DNA of 64,000 nt from a virus: positions 1-64,000 of the IMG/VR virus record IMGVR_UViG_3300042502_000594; one strand, written 5' to 3'. Below, in pieces: positions 28,579 through 35,445 of this stretch (positions are counted from its first letter, which is position 1; each line of letters begins with the position of its first letter). The notes under the pieces are model-generated. The model saw only the letters and a program-made list of their open reading frames with translations. It did not search any database and was not told where the DNA came from. The position numbers and the translations under genes are program-made.

Positions 28579-28608
28579 TTGTAAATAGTACTAAACAACG
28601 TATATTTG
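28579..28608 (+). promoter_or_regulatory. Early promoter (plus strand)
   Basis: TTG (28579-28581), a 19-base spacer and TATATTTG (28601-28608) precede the 28613 gene; the start codon is five bases after the -7 box. Together with the minus-strand promoter it forms a compact divergent control region. Confidence 0.7.
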
Positions 28609-28612
28609 CAAT

Positions 28613-28804
28613 ATGTTTCTCCTCTCAATTATCTTAACTATTGTATCTATCTATCTGATGATTAAGAACTCTATTTACGGATGTGGCAAGCGGTGTTACA
28701 AGACCCGGAAAGAGGCTAAGGATCATTGTGATTACGACCAACAGGTTTATATGTGCTGGGACTGTGAAATGTGGCACGTAAAAAATAATGAAGAAAATAC
28801 TTGA
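28613..28804 (+). CDS. Small membrane-anchored Cys-rich protein, 63 aa
   Basis: It starts MFLLSIILTIVSIYLMIK, a single N-terminal membrane segment, followed by a basic Cys-rich domain with CGKRC, an HC and a C-terminal YMCWDCEMWHV. The CxxC/H pattern could bind zinc. It is the first early gene, directly behind a divergent promoter, so it would be made at once after infection. Possible roles such as host takeover or membrane anchoring are guesses. Its stop overlaps the -33 box of the next promoter. Confidence 0.65.
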   Translation: MFLLSIILTIVSIYLMIKNSIYGCGKRCYKTRKEAKDHCDYDQQVYMCWDCEMWHVKNNEENT

Positions 28805-28831
28805 CAACCTCGCGTGGTTGTTTTATGTTTG
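28801..28831 (+). promoter_or_regulatory. Promoter for replication leader RNA
   Basis: TTGACA at 28801 and TATGTTTG at 28824-28831, with a 20-base spacer after TTG, fit the Bacteroidota promoter form. The predicted start lies near 28836, so the transcript begins with the structured leader. Confidence 0.65.
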
Positions 28832-28838
28832 CAAAATA

Positions 28839-28944
28839 TATCCTGCCTCCCGTTTGTTAAAGAGCAACAGCAAACGGGGGTTAGGATAGGTAAATTATCT
28901 TTTACCTAATTAGGCCCGTAAAGTTGCTCTTACGGGCTTTTTTT
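28839..28944 (+). ncRNA. Structured leader / attenuator RNA with complementary loops
   Basis: The first element is an 18-position stem (28839-28856 with 28871-28888; one mismatch, two G-U pairs) with a 14-base loop. A 7-bp hairpin (AGGTAAA/TTTACCT, 28888-28907) comes next, then the terminator. Loop bases 28862-28868 (GAGCAAC) are complementary to terminator loop bases 28923-28929 (GTTGCTC), extendable to nine bases by opening two terminator pairs. A kissing-loop or antiterminator switch is inferred. Any transcript reaching the replication genes from this promoter must read through it. Confidence 0.65.
28914..28944 (+). terminator. Intrinsic terminator directly before replication operon
   Basis: An 8-bp perfect stem GCCCGTAA/TTACGGGC with an 8-base loop is followed by seven T. 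The next start codon is only four bases downstream, so this is an attenuator-type position rather than an end-of-operon terminator. Confidence 0.85.
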
Positions 28945-28948
28945 ATTT

Positions 28949-29638
28949 ATGAATACAGGACAAATAGTAAAAGGGAAACGCACGCATGACTTTGCGATTA
29001 TCCCAAATGAAATCTCGCAGTCAAAAGAACTGACCATGGAAGAAAAGGGCATGATGTGTTTCCTTCTTTCGCTCCCAGAGAACTGGGTTCTTTACAAAAA
29101 GAATCTTTACAATCAAATGCCAGATGGTAAACACGCAGTGGATAGGGTGTTTAAGTCCCTGCAAGAGAAGGGGTATATCCTAAGCTGCCGTCAAATAGAC
29201 GTAAGTACAGGCAGAATGGAGGGGTGGAACCACATTGTTTACGACGAGCCTCAACTTGACCGAGATGCGGATTTACCGACATCCGGTTTTCCCGTTGTCG
29301 GTGAAACCCGTAAATCGGAAAACATCGATATATATAAAGAAACAAACATCTACAAAGAAACAATAACATATAAATACGCATTTGAGGATTTTTGGCTTGC
29401 ATACGACAAGAAGGTGGACAAGAAACAAACCCTTGCTGTTTGGAATAAACTATCTGATGAGGACCGAACCCTAGCAGTTGAAGGCATGGGAAACCACAAG
29501 AGTGGTCGCGAGCGCAAATACTGGAAGGACCCGGTGCGCTATCTTCGTGATAAAAGGTGGGAGGACGAGACAACAACAACGAACGTAAAACAAACAAACT
29601 ATAGCTATGACCCAAATGATGCAAGGAATAAATGGTAA
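28949..29638 (+). CDS. Winged-helix replication initiator / helicase-loader-type protein, 229 aa
   Basis: The N-terminal ~100 residues form a winged-helix-like domain typical of phage replication proteins (TMEEKGMMCFLLSLPENWVL; VDRVFKSLQEKGYILSC). A variable linker follows, then a C-terminal module FWLAYDKKVDKKQTLAVWNK ... YWKDPVRYLRDKRWED, often found at the end of helicase-loader or DnaD-like proteins. It begins four bases after the attenuator and overlaps the primase-helicase gene. It likely recognises the origin or loads the helicase; no origin site was proven. Confidence 0.7.
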   Translation: MNTGQIVKGKRTHDFAIIPNEISQSKELTMEEKGMMCFLLSLPENWVLYKKNLYNQMPDGKHAVDRVFKSLQEKGYILSCRQIDVSTGRMEGWNHIVYDEPQLDRDADLPTSGFPVVGETRKSENIDIYKETNIYKETITYKYAFEDFWLAYDKKVDKKQTLAVWNKLSDEDRTLAVEGMGNHKSGRERKYWKDPVRYLRDKRWEDETTTTNVKQTNYSYDPNDARNKW

Positions 29639-31559
29639 GGTATCCATCTACAAAGACTTCAATGACCTGCAAGGACACACAATTAGTGTACTGGGCGCAC
29701 TTGAACGAATTAGGACTGGAAAATCAAAGGCACTTGTTGAGAAGGCGAGGGAAGCCAAGACCAAGAAAGAGGCGGACGAGTTAAAAAAGAAACTCCCAGC
29801 AGTTTGTTTCAGTGGAACTTTTTCCAAAAGGAAGGATTCTGAGCTGATTGAACACTCCGGATACATCGTGTTGGACTTCGATAACGTGGCGGATATGGCC
29901 CAAAAACGAAGCGAATTGTGTTCAGTGAGGTATATTACCGCTGTTTGGGAATCACCCTCAGGAAAGGGCTTAAAAGCGCTCGTCCAAATTGAGTGGAAAA
30001 CAAAGCATAAGGAACACTTTGATGCTTTGATGGAGGAGATGCCCGACATTGACAAGACTGGTCGAAATGTTTCTCGCCTATGCTTTGAGTCGTATGATCC
30101 TCAAGTTTGGTATAACCCAAACGCTGAGGTATACAGCAAGTTGCCTGTAAAGAAAGAAGACAGGAGGTTGCCCCAACAGACAACTACAGAGACTATTAAC
30201 GACGACGACAAGATATTCCAAAACCTTCTAACGTGGATGACGTCCAAGGGTGATGCGTTCCGTGAAGGAGAAAGGAACCACTTTGTGTTCAAACTCGCAG
30301 CAAGCTGTTGCAGATTTGGGATGATGGAAGAGACGTGCTATAGCCTGATGATGATGCACGTTACCCCAGACTCTAGCTTTAGTCAGAAGGAGTGCAGGCA
30401 AGCCATTCGCAGCGCGTATAGGGCCAACATGAATCAGTGGAACACCGCTGAGTTTACTAAAGACCAACTGGTTACAAAGAGTAACCACAAGGAAGTAGAG
30501 ATCGTAATCACCGCAGAAGATGCGGAGAATATCGCCGCAGAAGATGTCATTTATGCGGAGGAAGTATTTGAACAGGCGTCTGAGATTTATCACAAGGGCT
30601 ATCAGGCGGCCATGCCGCTTGGCGTTCCGCTTCTAGACAAACACTTCAAAAGAGTCAAGGGAGAATTAACAATTGTTTCCGGAATTGGAAACTACGGTAA
30701 GTCTTCTTTCATGAAGTGGGAGATGATATTCCGCATGGTCAGGTTCGGGGAGAAGGTTGCCATATTCACTCCTGAGGAATTACCTGCTGAACAGTTTTAT
30801 CATGACCTAGTTGAAATTTACTTTGGTAAGGACTGCACTCCGAATAATTACCACAGGCCGAGTTACGATTCGTACAAGAAGGTGTACGAAATGATTGGTC
30901 AACACATCTTCATGGTGTACCCCAAGAACGTAAGCCCGACTCCTGACTACGTGAAAGAAGTCTTCCTAAGCATGATCATCAAGCACGGAATAGACCGCGT
31001 TGTAATCGACCCGTTCAATCAGATGGCAAACGACTACACCAAGGGAGGTGGTCGAAGCGACAAGTACCTTGAGACGTTCCTTTCTGACTGCACAAGGTTT
31101 GCAAGGAAGAACAACGTGTACTTCGACATCGTTGTCCACCCGCACAAGATGAGGAAGGGAGACGACGGAAACTACCCATGCCCGGAGGTGTTCGACCTTG
31201 CAGATGGAGCGATGTGGAACAACAAGGCGGACAACATCATCATCTACCACAGGCCTGTTGCTCAGACAGCTCCCGAAAGTCCGCTCTGTGAGTTTCACTC
31301 CAAGAAGATCCGCAGACAGAAGATCGTCGGGATAAAGGGTTTCTTTGACTTTGAACTTGTAAGGTCTACTCGCAGGTTTATGTTTGATGGAGTAGATTAT
31401 TTGCAGAGAGCCATAGACGGTCAGTACGTTCAGTCTAACATCGAAGAGCCAAAGCCCTCTGTAATCAAGCCAAACAGAAACTGGACTGATTCTAAAGAAG
31501 CAAAGGAATGGAATGAGGAGCCAGGACACCCGAACGGGTATAGGGAGGATTGGGAATGA
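29607..31559 (+). CDS. Primase-helicase: VirE_N/primase-like N-terminus and DnaB-type ATPase, 650 aa
   Basis: Residues ~25-190 match the VirE N-terminal/BT4734-like family (SGYIVLDFDN; SPSGKGLKALVQI), which is related to archaeo-eukaryotic primases. Residues ~200-280 read as a PriCT helical domain (GERNHFVFKLAASCCRFGM). The C-terminal half is a RecA-fold helicase with Walker A-like SGIGNYGKSSFMKW (~355) and later VVIDPFNQMAND as Walker B-like. Overlap with the upstream gene (32 bases) suggests coupling. It probably opens and primes phage DNA. The fused architecture is common in Bacteroidota mobile elements. No separate DNA polymerase gene is seen. Confidence 0.8.
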   Translation: MTQMMQGINGKVSIYKDFNDLQGHTISVLGALERIRTGKSKALVEKAREAKTKKEADELKKKLPAVCFSGTFSKRKDSELIEHSGYIVLDFDNVADMAQKRSELCSVRYITAVWESPSGKGLKALVQIEWKTKHKEHFDALMEEMPDIDKTGRNVSRLCFESYDPQVWYNPNAEVYSKLPVKKEDRRLPQQTTTETINDDDKIFQNLLTWMTSKGDAFREGERNHFVFKLAASCCRFGMMEETCYSLMMMHVTPDSSFSQKECRQAIRSAYRANMNQWNTAEFTKDQLVTKSNHKEVEIVITAEDAENIAAEDVIYAEEVFEQASEIYHKGYQAAMPLGVPLLDKHFKRVKGELTIVSGIGNYGKSSFMKWEMIFRMVRFGEKVAIFTPEELPAEQFYHDLVEIYFGKDCTPNNYHRPSYDSYKKVYEMIGQHIFMVYPKNVSPTPDYVKEVFLSMIIKHGIDRVVIDPFNQMANDYTKGGGRSDKYLETFLSDCTRFARKNNVYFDIVVHPHKMRKGDDGNYPCPEVFDLADGAMWNNKADNIIIYHRPVAQTAPESPLCEFHSKKIRRQKIVGIKGFFDFELVRSTRRFMFDGVDYLQRAIDGQYVQSNIEEPKPSVIKPNRNWTDSKEAKEWNEEPGHPNGYREDWE

Positions 31560-31600
31560 CGAAAAAAACCATATCGGGTATAAATTTAACAATTTTTTTC

Positions 31601-31631
31601 TTGCACAAAAGAAACATATATGCTACATTTG
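31601..31631 (+). promoter_or_regulatory. Promoter before SSB-like gene
   Basis: TTG (31601-31603), a 20-base spacer and TACATTTG (31624-31631), 32 bases before ATG 31664. It gives SSB its own transcription start inside the replication operon. Confidence 0.65.
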
Positions 31632-31663
31632 CGAATATAATCAATTAATTAATCATAAAAATT

Positions 31664-32296
31664 ATGGGATTAAATCAAGGTGGTTCATCAAACCGTACTT
31701 ACCTCAGCATATCTGACGGTAAGATTGCTAGGCGAGTTCAAGAAGGAACAGCTGGCTCAATTAAGTGTAACAGCAAGGACGGCACAAGCGTGTGGTACGA
31801 ACAGCGATTTGCTTCGCTGTCTGGTCACATCACGGACGTATTCAAGCGCGTATCCGAAAAAGGATATGGAGACCAACTCTGCATAGTTCTAAAGGATGGA
31901 GGAGAAGAATATCAAATCCAAATGCCTTGGTCTTCACGATACTCGTCAGGTTTTTTCTTATGTATGCCAAACATCGACGCAGGAAAGGAAATTACTCTTT
32001 CTCCGTGGTCAAAGCAAATTGATGGAAAAACTCGCACAATGCTTTATTTGCGCCATGGCCAAGAGGACATCAAGTGGGCATGGACCAAAGACAACCCAGG
32101 CAACATGCCAGAAATGAAACAGATCAAGGTGAAGGGACAAGTTGTATGGGACGACTCAGAGCGCCAGGAGTTCTTTGAGAGGCACCTCAACGACATCTTC
32201 CTTCCACAGGTAAAGGCTGTGAGTTCTGTAAAGAAATTAGACTCATACGCTGCTATAGCTCCTTCTGAGGACCCTGGAGACGACTTACCATTCTAA
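31664..32296 (+). CDS. Single-stranded DNA-binding protein-like, 210 aa
   Basis: The protein ends EDPGDDLPF, an acidic tail with a terminal Pro-Phe as in bacterial SSB (DDDIPF), which recruits replication partners. The body is beta-rich with many aromatics (WYEQRFASLSGHITDVFKRV; MLYLRHGQEDIKWAWTKDN), compatible with an OB-fold. Neighbours are primase-helicase and DnaA-like genes, and it has its own promoter. The N-terminal MGLNQGGSSNRTYLSISDG is shared by some phage SSB-like proteins. Function by tail motif and context. Confidence 0.75.
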   Translation: MGLNQGGSSNRTYLSISDGKIARRVQEGTAGSIKCNSKDGTSVWYEQRFASLSGHITDVFKRVSEKGYGDQLCIVLKDGGEEYQIQMPWSSRYSSGFFLCMPNIDAGKEITLSPWSKQIDGKTRTMLYLRHGQEDIKWAWTKDNPGNMPEMKQIKVKGQVVWDDSERQEFFERHLNDIFLPQVKAVSSVKKLDSYAAIAPSEDPGDDLPF

Positions 32297-32307
32297 TCTT
32301 AACCAAG

Positions 32308-32348
32308 AGTCGTGGCGGGGGATAAACGCAGGTAAACCCGCCACGGCT
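32308..32348 (+). terminator. 12-bp hairpin between SSB and DnaA-like genes
   Basis: AGTCGTGGCGGG (32308-32319) pairs with CCCGCCACGGCT (32337-32348; one G-U), with a 17-base loop. Only three T follow, so termination may be partial. It could set the ratio of SSB to the downstream DnaA-like protein or protect the SSB mRNA end. Confidence 0.6.
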
Positions 32349-32362
32349 TTAAACAAACGAAC

Positions 32363-32848
32363 ATGAGATACACATTCAAAGACCTAGTGGACCTTGTCCA
32401 CGTAAACAAACGGAACGAGTTTACAAAAATTTACGAGTACTTACATAAGATAGACAACCCTCAGGAGAACGAAATTCTTGAGAAGGTTGGCAAACACTTC
32501 GAGGTTACACCTAAGGAGATCAAGGGAAGGAACAGGTACGCCGACGTTGTACTAGCAAGACAGATGTTCATGGCAACAATCAAGGTGTGTTCAACTAAAA
32601 CCCTTGCCGAGGTTGCAAGGATCGTAGACAGAGACCACGCCACCGTTTGTCACGCCATGAAGACCATTCGCATGGACTACGACTACAACCCGGCTAGAAG
32701 GAACAAGATAAGACACTTCATCGCCGACCTAGACCCAACAAGACAAGAACTATTATTAGACTTTTTAAATGAACGGAACCCCGATATACTTGCCGCCTAC
32801 TCCATCGACGCTGACCGAGTTACAGCACCTTCGGAATTTGAGGCATAA
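32363..32848 (+). CDS. Free-standing DnaA domain IV-like DNA-binding protein, 161 aa
   Basis: Residues ~42-100 contain a DnaA C-terminal helix-turn-helix pattern: VTPKEIKGRNRYADVVLARQ, then TLAEVARIVDRDHATVCHAM. The RDHATVCHA stretch matches the DnaA signature RDHSTVxHA that contacts the origin box. There is no AAA+ ATPase domain, so it cannot act as a full DnaA. A helical N-terminus and a C-terminal tail flank the domain. It may mark the phage origin, compete with host DnaA, or repress genes. The preceding leader contains AAACAAACGAAC, a recurring start context here. Confidence 0.75.
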   Translation: MRYTFKDLVDLVHVNKRNEFTKIYEYLHKIDNPQENEILEKVGKHFEVTPKEIKGRNRYADVVLARQMFMATIKVCSTKTLAEVARIVDRDHATVCHAMKTIRMDYDYNPARRNKIRHFIADLDPTRQELLLDFLNERNPDILAAYSIDADRVTAPSEFEA

Positions 32849-33035
32849 CCTCCTCATTCAGGACATGGAATACCCCAAGCTGGGTATACACAAGCCAAAG
32901 ATTAAATACGACCGTGAAAAGTCTCTCATGCGTTTGATTAACGTAAGGCTGTACGAACTAACCGGAAATGATATGTATCTTTGGATCAGCGGACACTTTA
33001 ACGAACTTAAAAAAATAGAAGATGGGACGAATTGA
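32769..33035 (+). CDS. Small hypothetical protein, 88 aa
   Basis: The ATG lies inside the DnaA-like gene (80-base overlap, different frame). The part unique to this gene codes for helical, basic text (KIKYDREKSLMRLINVRLYE). It overlaps the next gene by 14 bases. The start may be later, since the first ~25 residues lie within the other frame. Function not recognised. Confidence 0.5.
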   Translation: MNGTPIYLPPTPSTLTELQHLRNLRHNLLIQDMEYPKLGIHKPKIKYDREKSLMRLINVRLYELTGNDMYLWISGHFNELKKIEDGTN

Positions 33036-33300
33036 AATAAAAGACGCAAAGCGCACAGTAGACGGACAGAAGGTCAACGCATACCGCGTCCGTACTATTG
33101 GAGACAACAACGAAATACTTCAGACCTCTGAGGTATTGAACACGATTGACAGCGTAAAGAAACATATCCGGGCAATGGCCCTTGCATGGAACAGCGAGGG
33201 GTACGCCGAGGTTGTAGACTGCACGTATCGCGGAAAGTTTGATGGTAAAATCATTGACCTTGAAGAGTACGACAAGCTAAAGTTTGAAACAATTTCCTAA
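33022..33300 (+). CDS. Small hypothetical protein, 92 aa
   Basis: ATG at 33022 overlaps the preceding gene by 14 bases. It encodes a compact alpha/beta protein (MGRIEIKDAKRTVDGQKVNA) with a helix SVKKHIRAMALAWN and an acidic end. The last A of its TAA is the first base of the next ATG (TAATG). No family is recognised. It sits among early replication genes. Confidence 0.6.
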   Translation: MGRIEIKDAKRTVDGQKVNAYRVRTIGDNNEILQTSEVLNTIDSVKKHIRAMALAWNSEGYAEVVDCTYRGKFDGKIIDLEEYDKLKFETIS

Positions 33301-33446
33301 TGGACACCATTGAGTCTATCATGTACGTGCCATACAATGTGTGTGAGGGCGGCGAAGAAAAAATAATGTATATTTGCGTCCCTGCCACACTGGTAATCAT
33401 GAGGAATCAAAAAGTCGAAAAATCACAATTTATATTTTGGAACTAA
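33300..33446 (+). CDS. Tiny hypothetical protein, 48 aa
   Basis: The ATG overlaps the upstream TAA (TAATG) and the frame is open for 48 codons (MDTIESIMYVPYNVCEGG). Coupling makes translation plausible. A TATATTTG element lies inside it (33369-33376). It has no recognisable domain and may be a leader peptide for the membrane protein that follows. Confidence 0.4.
   Translation: MDTIESIMYVPYNVCEGGEEKIMYICVPATLVIMRNQKVEKSQFIFWN
33369..33376 (+). promoter_or_regulatory. Possible promoter -7 element
   Basis: TATATTTG matches the -7 consensus but no TTG box at the right distance was seen. It lies 90 bases before the ATG of the two-segment membrane protein. Confidence 0.35.
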
Positions 33447-33466
33447 AAAAGTCATTCCCAGCCTAC

Positions 33467-33685
33467 ATGTTGGAACTTCCCAACATTACACTTACAGCAT
33501 TCCTGTTTGCGTTCGTTATCGCGTTTGTGTTTTCCCTTTGGGAGAAGAACTACGCAACTGCGATTGCTTCGTTTCTAATCGTTGCATCCATCCTTCCAAT
33601 TAAGTACTACATGTGGAAGAAGATAAAGGTGCAAGGCGATGACAACGAAAAAAAGCACAAAGTCATCGTAATCAAAAGAAAGTGA
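33467..33685 (+). CDS. Small two-segment membrane protein, 72 aa
   Basis: The ATG at 33467 begins MLELPNITLTAFLFAFVIAF. Upstream in-frame starts are non-ATG and would add a charged head. Two hydrophobic segments (residues ~9-22 and ~30-46, AIASFLIVASILPIKYYMW) are followed by a very basic tail (KKHKVIVIKRK). This is a typical small phage inner-membrane protein; holin or superinfection roles cannot be told from sequence. A terminator follows about 85 bases after its stop. Confidence 0.6.
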   Translation: MLELPNITLTAFLFAFVIAFVFSLWEKNYATAIASFLIVASILPIKYYMWKKIKVQGDDNEKKHKVIVIKRK

Positions 33686-33770
33686 GCAAACTAAATTGTT
33701 TGTCGATACATTTGCTGAGTTGTGCTTTTATAGCGCAAGTTCAGTTTGTTTTATTCATTTCGTTTGTGAA

Positions 33771-33797
33771 AACCGTCTCCTAAGCGAGGCGGTTTTT
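33771..33797 (+). terminator. Intrinsic terminator before phosphoesterase gene
   Basis: A 9-bp stem AACCGTCTC/GAGGCGGTT (one G-U) with a 6-base loop, then TTT. The T-run also supplies the -33 TTTG box of the next promoter. Confidence 0.8.
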
Positions 33798-33825
33798 GCT
33801 TTTATGGTGATAGTTATTACATTTG
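33795..33825 (+). promoter_or_regulatory. Promoter for metallophosphoesterase gene
   Basis: TTTG (33795-33798), a 19-base spacer and TACATTTG (33818-33825). The -33 box is built from the terminator tail, so the two signals are packed into about 55 bases. Confidence 0.7.
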
Positions 33826-33840
33826 CAAATATCTACCTTA

Positions 33841-34860
33841 ATGAAAAACAACGTACAGAACTATCGCAACATCTTAAACGACACGCGAGACCTTAGTCAA
33901 AACAAAAAGATTGAATTAGAGTATGATAACGTAACGTCCGGGATCACACTTGACTCTTTTAAACGACAGTTTCTCTCCTGGAAGAAGAACAACAAAGTAG
34001 AACCAGTAAAGAAGGCCAGGATAACTCCAAAGGCCATCGCAAACGCATTCGAGGATATCATTAATGAGCTGATTCCCGACAGTAACCCACTAGGGTTGCC
34101 TGACTCAAAGGAAAAAAGTTACAGCCCATATAAATTCCCAGTTAATCACAATGATATCCTATTTCTCACCGACATTCACGTACCATATCACAACATTCCC
34201 GCCCTCACAGCGGCGCTCAAGTACGGACTTGAAAACGAGGTCAACACGGTCTACATCAACGGGGACCTCATCGACTTCTATGCGATCAGCCGGTTCCAAA
34301 AAGACCCGCGCAAGAGAGACCTCGCTTCTGAAATCTATATGGCAAGGGAGTTCCTCTACACACTGCGGAAGCTGTTCCCTACTCAAGCAATATACTTCAA
34401 GGCAGGAAACCACGACATTCGCTGGGACCACTACCTGATCAACAACGCGTCAGATTTAGTTGGGATTGAAGAATTCTCCTTGGAATCCATCCTGCATCTC
34501 AACCAGCTCAACATTACCTTCATCCCAGACAAGCAGCTTGTAAGAATGGGCAAGCTAATAGCCCTGCATGGTCACGAGTTTGGGTCAAGCATGTTCAGCC
34601 CGGTGAACATTGCCCGTGGACTTTACCTCCGGGCCAAGGACAACGCAATCTGCGGGCACCACCACCAGACGTCGGAGCATACCGAGCCAAACATCAACGG
34701 CAAGGTTACGACCTGCTGGTCGGTAGCCTGTTTGTGTGAGCTGCACCCTGACTATATGCCGATCAACAAGTTTACTCACGGCTTTGCACACGTGAAAGTG
34801 TTTGATAATGAGGAGTTTGAGGTTACAAACTACCGGATTGTGAACGGCAAGATTAAGTAA
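33841..34860 (+). CDS. Calcineurin-like metallophosphoesterase, ~339 aa
   Basis: ATG at 33841 starts MKNNVQNYRN. The metal-binding motifs of the family appear in order: LTDIHVPYH (D-x-H), NGDLIDFY (GD), KAGNHDIRWD (GNHD), ALHGHEF (GH) and CGHHHQT (GHxH). About 95 N-terminal residues precede the fold and may target DNA or a partner. Members cleave phosphodiesters or phosphomonoesters with two metals; the substrate here is unknown (nucleic acid end processing is one possibility). It has its own promoter and terminator-bounded unit. Confidence 0.85.
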   Translation: MKNNVQNYRNILNDTRDLSQNKKIELEYDNVTSGITLDSFKRQFLSWKKNNKVEPVKKARITPKAIANAFEDIINELIPDSNPLGLPDSKEKSYSPYKFPVNHNDILFLTDIHVPYHNIPALTAALKYGLENEVNTVYINGDLIDFYAISRFQKDPRKRDLASEIYMAREFLYTLRKLFPTQAIYFKAGNHDIRWDHYLINNASDLVGIEEFSLESILHLNQLNITFIPDKQLVRMGKLIALHGHEFGSSMFSPVNIARGLYLRAKDNAICGHHHQTSEHTEPNINGKVTTCWSVACLCELHPDYMPINKFTHGFAHVKVFDNEEFEVTNYRIVNGKIK

Positions 34861-34862
34861 TA

Positions 34863-34937
34863 GCTGTAACATTTTTATGCACGTTTTTGTTACAGGACGT
34901 GTACATTTTTTTCTGTATTTTGCATAACAGGATGTGC
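34863..34937 (+). repeat. Inverted and direct repeats before mini-metallopeptidase gene
   Basis: CTGTAAC (34864-34870) and GTTACAG (34889-34895) form a 7-base inverted repeat around a T-rich spacer. An ACAGGAyGTGyA element occurs twice (34892 and 34927 regions). This is a short non-coding stretch with operator-like repeats; it may be a binding site or weak promoter area. Confidence 0.45.
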
Positions 34938-34938
34938 A

Positions 34939-35181
34939 ATGGAGAACCCAAGGATCAAATACAGGAAGTTAGGCAGGGAAAGGGCGCGTGGCCTTTACCA
35001 TGAGGACGGTCTTATTGAGATCGATCCAAGACTCCCTGCAAAGGAACACCTTGAGGTAATTATTCACGAATATCTTCACCACGAGTTCAAACACTGGGAG
35101 GAAAGCCATGTTGAAGAATACGGGAGAAAAATCTCCGAGTTCTTATGGGCATTAGGTTACAGACGCGTAAATTTGGAATGA
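34939..35181 (+). CDS. Mini HExxH metalloprotein, 80 aa
   Basis: Residues ~41-49 read VIIHEYLHHEF, with the HEYLH zinc signature HExxH of zincin peptidases and a third possible ligand in the following His/Glu residues (HWEESH). At 80 residues it is far shorter than SprT or M-type peptidases, so it may be a minimal zincin. Many phages carry such small IHExxH proteins next to replication genes. Substrate unknown. ATG at 34939; a two-base gap to the next gene. Confidence 0.65.
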   Translation: MENPRIKYRKLGRERARGLYHEDGLIEIDPRLPAKEHLEVIIHEYLHHEFKHWEESHVEEYGRKISEFLWALGYRRVNLE

Positions 35182-35182
35182 C

Positions 35183-35434
35183 ATGAGAGTTATCCTTCCG
35201 ATCGTTGTGGATACAGACGAAAAAAGAATCGCAGAGATGGTTGGCTCTACGCCAGACAAGTTCGAATGCGAGCCGGCTGTGTTTTATTCAATAGACAACG
35301 TGCGTCCATACATGAACTTTAAAAACCTGTGCATGGTAAGCAGTGGTGGAGACGACTTTATTGTCGGACTGTCGATGGAGGAGGTAGACGAGATCATTAT
35401 GGACGACTTTACATTCACGTTTAGCGCAAATTAA
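35183..35434 (+). CDS. Small acidic hypothetical protein, 83 aa
   Basis: It begins MRVILPIVVDTDEKRIAEMV and has an acidic helical C-terminus (LSMEEVDEIIMDDFTFTF). The gene follows the mini-metalloprotein directly. No family recognised; composition is acidic and globular. A new promoter begins shortly after its stop. Confidence 0.6.
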   Translation: MRVILPIVVDTDEKRIAEMVGSTPDKFECEPAVFYSIDNVRPYMNFKNLCMVSSGGDDFIVGLSMEEVDEIIMDDFTFTFSAN

Positions 35435-35445
35435 TGTTAATTTTC

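Noticed and set aside
31557-31649. 30-codon frame starting in the end of the primase-helicase gene
   Set aside because: It overlaps the SSB promoter and encodes low-complexity text.
33696-33896. Plus-strand frame of 66 codons between the membrane protein and phosphoesterase genes
   Set aside because: It contains a complete terminator and a promoter and overlaps the real ATG 33841 gene.
34905-34922. Promoter -7 element GTATTTTG before the HExxH gene
   Set aside because: It is one base short of TAnnTTTG and has no well-placed TTG box, so it was kept only as a note in the repeat entry.
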